64,000 nucleotides of DNA, from positions 1 through 64,000 of the forward strand of contig NZ_LOWB01000042.1 of NCBI RefSeq assembly GCF_001522865.1, read 5' to 3'. This document shows, one piece after another, positions 45,236 to 54,326 of this stretch. The notes under the pieces were generated by a model, which was not told the DNA's origin, ran no database searches, and worked only from the letters and a program-made list of their open reading frames with translations. The translations under genes and the position numbers were made by a program. The first letter of the stretch is position 1. The number at the start of each line of letters is the position of its first letter. This stretch comes from Burkholderia sp. TSV86. Lineage in GTDB: Bacteria; Pseudomonadota; Gammaproteobacteria; Burkholderiales; Burkholderiaceae.

Positions 45236-46279
45236 GTGACTAATTCTCGAAACCGCTCGTTGCGTCCCGCGACGATCAGCGACGTTGCCCGCGAAGCGGG
45301 CACGGGCAAGACCAGCGTCTCACGTTATTTGAACGGCGAAACGAACGTATTGTCTGCCGACCTGCGCAAGCGCATCGAAGATGCGATTGCGCGCCTGAAC
45401 TATCGCCCCAACCAGATGGCGCGCGGCTTGAAGCGCGGCCGCAACCGTCTGCTCGGACTGCTCGCCGCCGACCTGACGAACCCCTATACCGTCGAAGTGC
45501 TGGGCGGCGTCGAAGCCGCGTGTCACGCGCTCGGCTACATGCCGCTCATCTGTCACGCGGCGAACGAACTCGAGATGGAACGCCGCTATCTGCAATTGCT
45601 GACGACCTATCGCGTCGAGGGGATGGTTGTCAACGCGCTCGGCGCCGACGAGAATGCGCTGAAATCGCTGCGCGGCGGCGGTATTCCGACGGTGCTCGTC
45701 GATCGCAGCATTGAAGGCTTCGATGCCGACATCGTCGGGCTCGACAATACGGCCGCGGTCGAACTGGCGCTACGGCATCTGTTCGATCAGGGTTTCGAAT
45801 CGATTCATTTCGTTGTGCAGCCGTTTTCGCACGTCAGCTCGCGGCGGCTGCGCGAGGCGGCGTTCCGCACGCAGCTTGCGGCGTCCGGCCGTTCGCTCGC
45901 ACCTACGCTCGTGCTCGACTTGCAAGATGCCCACGCGATGCGCGGCGCGCTGAGCGAATTCGACGCACGGATCGATGCGGCCGCCGGCCACCGCACGCGG
46001 CCGGCATTCTTTGCGGCGAACGCGCCTGTCGGGCTCGCGCTCGCGCGGCATCTGCACGCGCGATTCGGCAATGCGTGGACGGCGCGCGTCGCGCTGATCG
46101 CGATCGACGATCCAGATTGGGCGGAATTGATCGGCGTGACGACGATCCGCCAGCCGACCTACGCGATCGGCTATCGCGCGGTCGAATTCGTTCATGAGCG
46201 GATCGACGGCGGCACGGGCGCGTTTCGCGAGATGCTGCTGCCCGGCGAGCTGTGCGTGCGCGCGTCGACCGCAAGCTGA
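45236..46279 (+). CDS. ptxS: LacI family repressor PtxS
   Basis: A 347-residue LacI/GalR-family repressor. The N-terminal helix-turn-helix ATISDVAREAGTGKTSVSRYLNG is followed by a hinge with the NYRPNQMARGLKRG pattern and a sugar-binding periplasmic-fold domain. In Pseudomonas PtxS represses kgu genes and releases DNA on binding 2-ketogluconate. Here it follows kguD, and the palindrome before kguE fits its known site. The GTG start at 45236 has a GAGG ribosome site; an earlier in-frame start at 45197 is less likely. Confidence 0.88.
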   Translation: MTNSRNRSLRPATISDVAREAGTGKTSVSRYLNGETNVLSADLRKRIEDAIARLNYRPNQMARGLKRGRNRLLGLLAADLTNPYTVEVLGGVEAACHALGYMPLICHAANELEMERRYLQLLTTYRVEGMVVNALGADENALKSLRGGGIPTVLVDRSIEGFDADIVGLDNTAAVELALRHLFDQGFESIHFVVQPFSHVSSRRLREAAFRTQLAASGRSLAPTLVLDLQDAHAMRGALSEFDARIDAAAGHRTRPAFFAANAPVGLALARHLHARFGNAWTARVALIAIDDPDWAELIGVTTIRQPTYAIGYRAVEFVHERIDGGTGAFREMLLPGELCVRASTAS

Positions 46280-46331
46280 GTATCATGCGGCTCACGCACT
46301 GAGCCGGTGCGTGTTTTGAACAAGGATTGCC

Positions 46332-47126
46332 ATGACTGTTGCTCCCGTCACGTTGGCCGCGCTCGTCGTCGCCACGCTGATCGTGGCGTTGTTGCCGATC
46401 GGCCTCTATCGATTGCTCCGCAAGCGCGCCGCGCTCGACAGGCGCGATGCGATCGTCGGCATTGCCGCCTACACGCTGTTCGCTACGCTGCTCGAACGCG
46501 GGCTCTATGCGCTGTTGCTGGGCCAGCCGGCGGCGGTGGCGTGGCTGTCCAAGCCTGTCGCGTTTGCCGTGTCGGGCGCGCTCATCGCCGCGCTGTTCGA
46601 GGAAACCGGCCGCTATCTGGGGCTGCGCTTTGCCGCGAAGCGCTACGGCCCGTCGGCCGGCGGCGGCCGCGGGCTCGGCTATGGGCTCGGTTTCGGCGGC
46701 GCGCAGGCGTGGTTTGCCGGCGTCGTCGTGCTCGCGCAATGGACCTATCTCGCATGGCTCGCGAACCGCGGCGCGCTCAACGAGCAGTTGTCGACGATGC
46801 CGCCCGATCTTGCACTGCGCATCCAGGTGATGCTGGCGACAATGTCGGCTTCGTCGATCTCGGTGTCGGTGCTCGAGCGCGTCGCCGCGTTCCTGTTCCA
46901 GGTCGTGCTGTCGATGTGGATGTGGCGGGGTGTGCAGGCGCGCAAGCGATGGATTTTGCCGCTACTGATCGTGGTGCATCCGTTGATCGATTTGCCGCCG
47001 ATTCTGTATGGCGCGGGCACGATTCCGTTTGAATCGATGGTTGCGCTGTATCTGCTGCTGGCCGTAGGTTTCGCGCTCGGATTGATCAAGCAGTGCCGCC
47101 GTCTGGCGGCGCAGGCAGCAGGCTGA
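46332..47126 (+). CDS. YhfC family intramembrane protease-like protein
   Basis: A 264-residue protein with about seven membrane helices. It has the YhfC pattern FEETGRYLGLRF with an EExxR motif (E90, E91, R94), a GLGFGGAQA stretch and a late VVHPLIDLPP segment with a histidine. These are the parts expected of CPBP/Abi-like intramembrane metalloproteases, although catalysis by YhfC proteins is not established. The next gene starts 13 nt later. Confidence 0.8.
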   Translation: MTVAPVTLAALVVATLIVALLPIGLYRLLRKRAALDRRDAIVGIAAYTLFATLLERGLYALLLGQPAAVAWLSKPVAFAVSGALIAALFEETGRYLGLRFAAKRYGPSAGGGRGLGYGLGFGGAQAWFAGVVVLAQWTYLAWLANRGALNEQLSTMPPDLALRIQVMLATMSASSISVSVLERVAAFLFQVVLSMWMWRGVQARKRWILPLLIVVHPLIDLPPILYGAGTIPFESMVALYLLLAVGFALGLIKQCRRLAAQAAG

Positions 47127-47139
47127 AGGAGGGGGCGCG

Positions 47140-47502
47140 ATGGACGATTATCAGTACGACTGCGCAAGCGCGGAGTTTGAGGTGCTCGCGCGCGTGATCT
47201 GCGACCTGTTTCCGGAGCAGGCGCGTTTTGCCGAGCGCACCGATAACGCCGAGCGGTTTCTTGCTGTCCAATGGCTGGCGATGCGCTTCGGTGCCACGCC
47301 GCGCAAGATGACGCTCGACGTGCGCATCGCGCCGGCCGCGCTCAAGCGCTATCTCGAACTGAAGCCGATGCAGCGCGCGCGCAGTCATGCGGTGCTGCGC
47401 GCCTATGTCGAGGCCATGCTCGGCACGCTCGAGCAACGGCATGCGAACGGCGAGGCGGTGCCGCGCGAGGCGCTCGTCGAACTCGGCGACGAGTTTGCTT
47501 GA
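47140..47502 (+). CDS. Small conserved hypothetical protein
   Basis: A 120-residue, mostly helical, soluble protein with no signal or membrane segment. It starts 13 nt after the YhfC-family gene with a GAAGGAGG ribosome site, so they are likely co-transcribed. A YxxMKPMQRAR-like basic helix (LELKPMQRARSHAVLRAYVE) is its clearest feature. It may belong to a Burkholderia-restricted DUF, but I cannot name it with certainty. Confidence 0.7.
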   Translation: MDDYQYDCASAEFEVLARVICDLFPEQARFAERTDNAERFLAVQWLAMRFGATPRKMTLDVRIAPAALKRYLELKPMQRARSHAVLRAYVEAMLGTLEQRHANGEAVPREALVELGDEFA

Positions 47503-47546
47503 TTTTAATCCCAGGCAGCCACGCCCGGGTGCCGCTCGACGACGGC

Positions 47547-47978
47547 TCAGGGCGCCGCGCGATATACCTGCGCGAAGCGCTTGGCCTGCACGACGCCGTA
47601 ATCGCCGGGCGCATACTGCATCACCCAATCACCTGCGTCGCCGCGCAGCGTGTCGCCGCCTGCCGAGCGAGCGATCGAAAACGGGGCATCCATCCGTTTC
47701 GCGAGCACGACGACGGGAAGATTGCGATACGCGCCCGGTTCGCCGTGCGCGTGATCGGCGGCAGGCACGTACTTCGCATCGAAGCGCGCGCGCGACACCA
47801 CCCAGCGATCACCCGTCGAACCGGTGACGAGCGCGTCGCCCGCCGCATACCGGTTTGGGCCTTCGAGGCTCATCAGCTCGCCGGGCCGGGCGGCGAACTC
47901 GACCTGGACCGTTTCGTCCTTGATGACGCGCATCGCATCGGGATCGTGGCGAAGGTCGACGTTTTGCAGTTCGATCAT
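47547..47978 (-). CDS. PGDYG-type hypothetical protein
   Basis: A 143-residue soluble protein with a repeated theme of small beta strands, e.g. GDRWVVSRARFDAKYVPA and GDAGDWVMQYAPGDYGVVQAKRFAQVYRAA. The C-terminal APGDYGVV motif resembles a small family of PGDYG proteins of unknown role. The ATG at 47978 is preferred; a TTG at 47993 would add five residues. No ribosome site is convincing at either. It converges on the preceding small gene. Confidence 0.65.
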   Translation of the reverse strand: MIELQNVDLRHDPDAMRVIKDETVQVEFAARPGELMSLEGPNRYAAGDALVTGSTGDRWVVSRARFDAKYVPAADHAHGEPGAYRNLPVVVLAKRMDAPFSIARSAGGDTLRGDAGDWVMQYAPGDYGVVQAKRFAQVYRAAP

Positions 47979-48129
47979 GTCGGTTGGCGTCAATGAAAGC
48001 GCGACACTTTAACGTGAAACGGCGCGCACGGGAATGCCGCGCGCCGGTGCGCGGCGCCACGTGCGCTGGACCGCCGGGCAAACCGACATGGGCGGGACGG
48101 CGCGCGCCGCGCGTCGTCCACCGGCGGTC

Positions 48130-48600
48130 TTATTCCTTCGCCCCCGCCCGGCTCTTGCCCGCATCCGGGTGCTGCAGCCAGTTGCGAAACGTGGTGTCGG
48201 CAAGCGCCTTTTGCTCGGGCGGGAAGCTCGTGTACAGCGGCGTGAACGCGTCGGCGAGCTTTTTCGCGCCCTCGGCACCTGCTTGCGTCAGTTCGACATA
48301 CTGCTTGATATCGTCAAGCGCCGATGCGCTCTTGTTGTTGAGCCGGTCGCGGAAGAGACGCGCCATCGATTCGTTGTTCTCGCGAATCGTGTCGGCGAAC
48401 GCTTTCCATTGCGGCTCCTGCGCCGGCGTGATCTTGAGCTGATTGTGCAGATACGCGATGCGCTCCTCGACACGCGCTTCGTGGCGCGCGGCTGCAGCCG
48501 CGGAGGCCGCGGCGGGCTGGGCCGGGGGCGTTTGTGCGTGCGAGAGCGCCGCCGACAACATAAGCGCGGCGGCAGCGAGGGTCAGCGGGATCTTTTTCAT
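48130..48600 (-). CDS. Spy/CpxP-like periplasmic LTXXQ-family protein
   Basis: A 156-residue protein with a Sec signal (residues 1-22, cleavage after SHA-Q). The mature part is helical, with the LTxxQ-like motif LKITPAQEPQWKAFADTIREN. Spy/CpxP proteins are ATP-independent periplasmic chaperones or envelope-stress modulators. The Ala/Pro-rich stretch after the signal is typical of Burkholderia versions. The gene is alone, divergent from the Lrp-type regulator. Confidence 0.8.
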   Translation of the reverse strand: MKKIPLTLAAAALMLSAALSHAQTPPAQPAAASAAAAARHEARVEERIAYLHNQLKITPAQEPQWKAFADTIRENNESMARLFRDRLNNKSASALDDIKQYVELTQAGAEGAKKLADAFTPLYTSFPPEQKALADTTFRNWLQHPDAGKSRAGAKE

Positions 48601-48856
48601 TGTGGCTCCTAAGTGATGGTCCAGCAGTGGTGCGGCCGTGGTTCGTTCGATAACGGGCCGCGGGTGCGCCGGCAGGAACGGCGCACGTTCCGCGCTATTA
48701 GTAGCATGGTATCTGGGCGCCGGACATCGTTGCGACATCTGCTTACAACCGAAACGAATCGAAATCGACGGCGCGGATCTGCTTTCGCGGTGCGCCAAGG
48801 TTGGGCGGCCGGCCGTTCGGCGCTATCATCGCGGCAATTCCATTCATTCGTGCGCC

Positions 48857-49321
48857 ATGCGTCCTCCCCGACTCGATCAACTCGACGAACTCGACCGCAG
48901 CCTCGTTGCACTGCTGCAGGCGAACGCGCGCGCAAGCGTCGCGGATCTCGCGCGGCAGCTCGGCGTCGCGCGCACGACCGTCCTTGCCCGCATCGCGCGG
49001 CTCGAGCGCACGCAGGTGATTGCGGGCTACAGCGTGCGGCTCGGCCAGGACGTGCTCGATGCGAGCATCTACGCATACGTCGGCATCATTCTCGCGCCGA
49101 AGTACGGCAAGGACGTGCTGAAGCGCCTCGATCGAATGCCCGAAGTTCAGCTTTTATGCGCGGTCAGCGGCGAATACGACTACGTGGCATGGCTCAGGGC
49201 GGATTCGCCCGATCGGCTCAACGATCTGCTTGATCAGATCGGCACGCTCGAGGGCGTCGAGCGCACGACCACGTCGATCATTCTGGCGCGCAAGATCGAT
49301 CGCGGAACGATCGGCGGTTAG
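48857..49321 (+). CDS. Lrp/AsnC family transcriptional regulator
   Basis: A 154-residue regulator with an N-terminal helix-turn-helix (LDELDRSLVALLQANARASVADLARQLGVARTTVLARI) and a C-terminal RAM (ACT-like) domain for amino-acid binding (DASIYAYVGIILAPKYGKDVLKRL). Length is typical. Its target is not obvious; the neighbour on the left is a periplasmic chaperone gene and on the right an AT-rich pocket begins. Confidence 0.88.
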   Translation: MRPPRLDQLDELDRSLVALLQANARASVADLARQLGVARTTVLARIARLERTQVIAGYSVRLGQDVLDASIYAYVGIILAPKYGKDVLKRLDRMPEVQLLCAVSGEYDYVAWLRADSPDRLNDLLDQIGTLEGVERTTTSIILARKIDRGTIGG

Positions 49322-49808
49322 ATCGACGAACCTGCGATGGCTCACGGATGGCGCGTGCAACGCGTGCCGACGGGAAAATCGCAGCGAGCCGGCCGGACTC
49401 GTGGAAACACGGCCGCTGCGAAAATCGTTCTGGCGAAGCGAAATTCGTCGATCGAACATTAATAATCGCCAAGATATACTCGGTGACAGAGTTTAATCGA
49501 TTAAAAAAAGACAGACGCAGGCACGGATGCTTTTAGTCAAGCCTCAATGTGTTTCCGGGCGGCATGGAGTGCCGCATTAAATTTGACAAATACATGGCAC
49601 GGCCCAGGTAAAAAATAATATTAATAAGAATTGTTTTGTGCGGCGCCGATGCTTGCTTGGGTGGGCGTTCTGACTTTTTAAAATCGGCCGGATTCGCGTG
49701 TTGCGCCGTGTGTAAATATGAGCATCTGCCAGGAACTGGGTATATTTTATATATTATTAAAATTCCGATTAAATTTCATGCATTAATGAACCGTCAGGAG
49801 CATTTTCC
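49322..49808. other. AT-rich non-coding region upstream of the ADP-ribosyltransferase-like gene
   Basis: No gene is seen. Composition turns AT-rich from about 49440. A perfect 14-bp palindrome TTTAATCGATTAAA lies at 49492-49505, at the transition. A smaller dyad TTCAT...ATGAA (49775-49790) lies next to the TCAGGAG ribosome site. The A/T-rich run near 49740-49770 probably contains the promoter, but no clear hexamer pair stands out. Confidence 0.45.
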
Positions 49809-52547
49809 ATGAGACGATATATTTCAAGGGCACCCAACCCGTTGTTGGATGTTCGCAGGAAGATGACTGACGACCATAATGCTTGGCAACAAAATCATTT
49901 ACTGCCGCCACGCCATCGTAAAGCCGCACCGCACGCGATATCGGCAAGCAATGCACAAACGGCGCTTTTTTTTACTTTGTTATTGGCGGGCGATTACGTT
50001 GCCAACGGGTGTGCTGCCGTGCGAACGGTTGGAAATGCTCAGGTTCGCCGGCGTTTCCATGCGGCAGATCCGAAAGAAGGCGTCAGAACAGATATGGCGC
50101 AGCAGGCATCGGCTGGCGCAAAAGAACATTTGTTGCCCCGGCGCCGGGGCGCGCCGGACGCAAATATTATCGACCGTGCGATAGCGATTAGCGAACCGCT
50201 CGCCGATTCGTCCCGAAATCAGCTATTTCAATTAGACCACTTCGCTGCTGAAACAGCGCCTCGTGTCGGAATCGAGCAATTCCCGGTCAATGTGGGTAGT
50301 AACCGAATCAAAATCAGCAGTGAAAACCAGCCCGATGACAAATACGGCGTTAAAGCCGGGCCGTCAACGCAATCCAGTGAATCGAATACCGTCGATCATC
50401 CTCAAAGATATTTGAAATTGGGAACGCCGGCTGAGTCGGCCGGAATAGCCAACGCTCGATATGCAAGAAGCGCCGATATACCCACCACGTCCATGCCGCC
50501 GAAAGACCAGACGCTACAGGGCGATCTGCAGATCGATGGCAGCTCGTTGATCGGCGCACGGATATTGGGTGTGCGCAAATTGTTGGGGAATATGGCGGAG
50601 AATCATGAAGACGAGCAGTTGCTAGAACTGGCGAATGGTATTCATCAATACGCGTATCATCACCCAGCCAATCAAACCGCCGCAGCGCTTTCTTTAGCGC
50701 TTCTTGGAGAGGAGTGCTCGTATTGGGCGGCAGCGCATGGCGGGAACGAATTGAAAATGAATACATACGCCAAAATGAGAATATTTCGAGAATCATGGTT
50801 TATTGCCTTGAATTCGCCGCCGCCCCCGGAATTCAAGAATAGAACCGAATTGGCAAAAGACTACATCGCGGAAAATAATATCGAATCGAAGCATTTTCAC
50901 ACCGGACTTCAGAGATGGGTGCCCGTGGAATACGATTTCCTCGTCAAACGAGTCAGTCAATATCGAGAAATTGCAACCCAATATTTCAATCAATTTAATA
51001 AATTCATCAAACAGAATCTGGATGCGACTGTTAAGGCAAAAGTATTTGCTCTTGCGGATGAATCAAAGGTCGGAAGGTTGACGCTTGAATATCGCCCCGA
51101 GAAGGCTTGGGTCATATCGGACGCAAGCCTGAAAATCTATGATGTGAGCGAGCGATATATTGGGGTGGCGGTAGCGAAATCGCGGGATTTCATTCAAGAT
51201 GCGAGCGAGCCGGCGCTGGTCTTGCCGGTCCCTGGCAATCATTATTTGTTAATTAAACCGGATGGTGAGATTTCATATGCAAATGATATTGTGAAGCATA
51301 ACGAAATTCAAAAAGACATGGCGCTGACTGCTTTGGGAGCGGAGTTTTCTGGCAATATAACCAGCAACGGTCGGGAAACGATGTGTGATATAAACAAGAA
51401 AGATTTGTGCAATCTTTCTGATTTTAGGCTGCATTCCAGTTTGTACAGTATGCCGCATCGTCCATTTTCGATACGCGATCTCATGGAAGCCAAAGTCAAA
51501 CGCCATATGATCAGGCTGATAGATGCGTGGAAGGACAGTATGTACACCGAGACACCAACCGAGGCATTGTTCAGTTTTATCATTCCGTTTTACGAAACGA
51601 TAAATAAAGCTCAATTGGATCCGCGTTATCAAGTTCGAATTCAGGATATCGCAATGGATATCGTTCAACTGGGCTTGACGCTTGCCACGATCGGTAGTTC
51701 AACAATGAGTTTTAAAGCTATCCGGGCAGGAGTGAGAGCCGCCAGGGCTGCAAAACTAGCGAGCGCCACCGAAAGGGCATCCGCCATCGTTAAAGCTACG
51801 CTCGAAGGTTCTAAAACCAGCAGTTTCTTATTGGTGGCGGGAAAAGAGCTGACCGATTTTGTAATACCAGTTTTTACCGCGCGCAGTATTTATCGCGCGG
51901 CCTTCAATATCCCAAAAAGCAGGGTGGCGAAAATAATTGGCGGTGAATTGAAAAAGATGGATGAACTATTCAAAAAGCTCGTCGACCAAACTACCGCGCT
52001 CGATAAGATTTATGAAAATATTGCTCGGGGCTTTGATTACGTCATGTCGCCTGCCGATATAAAGAAAATGATCGACGAACGGGCAGCGAAGAAAATTCCA
52101 GATAAATTGTTTAGAGGGCAATCGTCCGTAGTGGATAAAAATTATTTAGGCACGCCATGGGCTCATGTCGATGAATTATCTCGTGATGATTATCTGATCG
52201 ACTGCATAAAACACTCCGCGAGGGTAGGCGGTTCGATGGGTAGAGTGCTTTCGCTCAGCGCGAACAAATTTGTGGCGAAAAAATTTGCGATCAGCCGGCA
52301 GGCAGGAAAGTTATTCATGATACATGCCGACAAAAGCCCGCGTAATTTTCGAACGATCGAAGATATCATAAAAAATGATGGGCCTCGATTGATTTCAGAA
52401 GGAAAAATAACCGCCGGAACCTTAGCATCCGCAATCAGAAATAGCGCAGTTAATCGTGAGGAGGAAATATTTTATATGCTCGGCAGCATTCCCGATGAAA
52501 TGGTCGAAATCGTGAGCGGAAAAAAATTTCGAGAATTGTCGGATTGA
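49809..52547 (+). CDS. Large putative ADP-ribosyltransferase toxin
   Basis: A 912-residue, AT-rich single gene. The C-terminal ~150 residues carry the three motifs of R-S-E class mono-ADP-ribosyltransferases in order: R769 in KLFRGQS, S815-L-S817 in RVLSLSANKF (the STS position), and E884-x-E886 in REEEIFYM (the ExE position). Residue spacing (46 and about 70) is close to that of known toxins. The N-terminus is basic, with one hydrophobic segment (about 51-65); two more hydrophobic stretches lie near 618-640 and 674-697, so a membrane-insertion or delivery region is possible. The middle vaguely resembles large dermonecrotic-type toxins. No family was confirmed and no immunity gene is seen. 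Alternative: an effector secreted by a type III or VI system. Confidence 0.72.
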   Translation: MRRYISRAPNPLLDVRRKMTDDHNAWQQNHLLPPRHRKAAPHAISASNAQTALFFTLLLAGDYVANGCAAVRTVGNAQVRRRFHAADPKEGVRTDMAQQASAGAKEHLLPRRRGAPDANIIDRAIAISEPLADSSRNQLFQLDHFAAETAPRVGIEQFPVNVGSNRIKISSENQPDDKYGVKAGPSTQSSESNTVDHPQRYLKLGTPAESAGIANARYARSADIPTTSMPPKDQTLQGDLQIDGSSLIGARILGVRKLLGNMAENHEDEQLLELANGIHQYAYHHPANQTAAALSLALLGEECSYWAAAHGGNELKMNTYAKMRIFRESWFIALNSPPPPEFKNRTELAKDYIAENNIESKHFHTGLQRWVPVEYDFLVKRVSQYREIATQYFNQFNKFIKQNLDATVKAKVFALADESKVGRLTLEYRPEKAWVISDASLKIYDVSERYIGVAVAKSRDFIQDASEPALVLPVPGNHYLLIKPDGEISYANDIVKHNEIQKDMALTALGAEFSGNITSNGRETMCDINKKDLCNLSDFRLHSSLYSMPHRPFSIRDLMEAKVKRHMIRLIDAWKDSMYTETPTEALFSFIIPFYETINKAQLDPRYQVRIQDIAMDIVQLGLTLATIGSSTMSFKAIRAGVRAARAAKLASATERASAIVKATLEGSKTSSFLLVAGKELTDFVIPVFTARSIYRAAFNIPKSRVAKIIGGELKKMDELFKKLVDQTTALDKIYENIARGFDYVMSPADIKKMIDERAAKKIPDKLFRGQSSVVDKNYLGTPWAHVDELSRDDYLIDCIKHSARVGGSMGRVLSLSANKFVAKKFAISRQAGKLFMIHADKSPRNFRTIEDIIKNDGPRLISEGKITAGTLASAIRNSAVNREEEIFYMLGSIPDEMVEIVSGKKFRELSD

Positions 52548-52730
52548 ATTCTTCGCGCAATTGAAATATGAAAGTCGAGTATGCTTGGCCGAGCCCGCCG
52601 CCGATGCTTGACGCACTCCGATATCGATAAAGGAAATCCTTAGCGCCGCCACGCGCATAGTGGCATTGCGTCCAAATCGGCGGCCGAGTGGCATTGCACG
52701 GCTATTCTATGACTGACGGGGGCGCGGAAT

Positions 52731-54125
52731 ATGAAGGTGAATAGCTACGATCAGCTTCAAGCGGCGCTGCTTGACGGCCATATTGACGCATGCGGCGCAT
52801 TTCTCGCCTCGCGCCGCGAGTCGGATGCGGGGTTTGCGGAGTACTGGTATTGGCTTGCGCAAATGCATTATCGGTCGAGCCGTTTTTTGCAGGCGGCGGA
52901 CGTGTGCTTCAAGCTCACGCGTGAGGCGAGCGCGTTCGGCATGCATTTTCATTGCTTCGCGGATATATGCGCGCACTTGGGCGTAAAAGATATCGGCATT
53001 GCCGGGCTTGAAATGCTGGCGTCCAAACCGGAATTGGGTCTGGCATCGTCATATTACGTGCGGCTGTGTGGCAATCATTATCTGGGCGAAGACGAGGCGG
53101 TGCTGGAATTGCAGCGCGACGCGTCGGTGCCGGCGGCTTGCATGAGCGAGCATCATCGCGCGCGCAGCGTCATGCGCCGGCATGGTATCGCGGCGGGCAT
53201 CGACGCATTCCATCGGACGTATTGCAGCCGGCAGGCGGTGGCCGAACTATGGCCTGCCCAGGATCTGGAACATTACTGGTGCGGGCAGCGCGATTTGCCG
53301 AAACACCTGACCATCAAAGGATTCTCATGCGGCTTCGGCGATTTCATCCAATGGAGCCGATATGCGCGAGTATTGCGGGCGCTTGGCGTGGCAATCGCCT
53401 ATGACGCTCAGTTCGACGGGCTCTGGGACGAAGGACCGATCGACGACCATGCGCGCCATCTCGCGTCGCAGCTCAAAGCCGCCGATTTCGTGTTCGGCCG
53501 TAACGACACATCGATGTGGACCCATGCATTTGCGCTGTTCTCATCGTTATTTCCCGTGCTCGGCTATGGCGAAATGGGCCGCTATCTCGCGCCGGGTGAT
53601 GACGATCGGGTCGAGCAGATCGTTCGCACGATTCGTCAGCGCGCGCAAGGCAGGCAATGCATCGGCATTTTCTGGTCGTCGATCGAATCGAACAACTTGT
53701 ATGCCAGCAGGAGTTTGCGGCTGACGCATCTCACTCCGCTATGGGATGTTTCCGACGATATTCATTGGGTCGTCATGCAGCGCGGCCACGAACGCATGCG
53801 CTGGGATAACGGCCCTTACGCGCAAGACCCCCGGCGCTGCACGAACCTGCCGGCGGCGACGAGCCTCGCGCAAACCCTCGGCATCATGGATCGGCTCGAT
53901 GGCTTCGTCGGCAACGACGGCGTGCTGTCTCACGCGGCGGGTGCGTTGAACAAGCCTGGCTATCTGTTGCTCAACGCGCGATGCGCCGATTGGCGCTACG
54001 AACAATACGCGGGCGCGACGCCCTGGTATTCGTCGCTGCAATTGCTCAGGCCCGAGACGATGGGGGGGTGGGACGGGTTGGCGGCAACGCTCGCGTCGAA
54101 GATCGAACGCGGGAGCGCGTACTGA
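52731..54125 (+). CDS. TPR-containing glycosyltransferase-like protein
   Basis: A 464-residue soluble protein. The N-terminal ~150 residues are helical with TPR-like spacing (EYWYWLAQMHYRSSRFLQAADVCFKL). The C-terminal half resembles the GT-B-fold glycosyltransferases fused to TPRs (O-GlcNAc-transferase-like/GT9-like): KGFSCGFGDFIQWSRYA, IGIFWSSIESNN, TSLAQTLGIMDRLDGFVGNDGVLSHAAGALNKPGYLLL and a closing ATPWYSSLQLLRP...GGWDGLAATLA. Activity and target are unknown. It starts 183 nt after the toxin-like gene but is more GC-rich, so linkage to it is only positional. Confidence 0.65.
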   Translation: MKVNSYDQLQAALLDGHIDACGAFLASRRESDAGFAEYWYWLAQMHYRSSRFLQAADVCFKLTREASAFGMHFHCFADICAHLGVKDIGIAGLEMLASKPELGLASSYYVRLCGNHYLGEDEAVLELQRDASVPAACMSEHHRARSVMRRHGIAAGIDAFHRTYCSRQAVAELWPAQDLEHYWCGQRDLPKHLTIKGFSCGFGDFIQWSRYARVLRALGVAIAYDAQFDGLWDEGPIDDHARHLASQLKAADFVFGRNDTSMWTHAFALFSSLFPVLGYGEMGRYLAPGDDDRVEQIVRTIRQRAQGRQCIGIFWSSIESNNLYASRSLRLTHLTPLWDVSDDIHWVVMQRGHERMRWDNGPYAQDPRRCTNLPAATSLAQTLGIMDRLDGFVGNDGVLSHAAGALNKPGYLLLNARCADWRYEQYAGATPWYSSLQLLRPETMGGWDGLAATLASKIERGSAY

Positions 54126-54326
54126 AGCAGACCGCCGTCTCGTAGCCTCGCGCCATGTGCGTTGATATGCCGTTTACAACGAAACGTCAAAATGGAATGA
54201 CGATTCGTCGAAAACACGCGTCGTTTCGCATCAAATTTAATCTATAAACTGTTTTTGCACATCCCTACACTCTCCGACAGAGCAACACGCCGTTTACAAC
54301 AACCATTTCGTCAGGAGAGACTCAAC

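Noticed and set aside
49809-50020. Lipoprotein signal at the start of the ADP-ribosyltransferase-like protein
   Set aside because: A hydrophobic segment (about residues 51-65) precedes a cysteine (C68), but the sequence before it (ANGC) is not a valid lipobox and the basic stretch is far too long.
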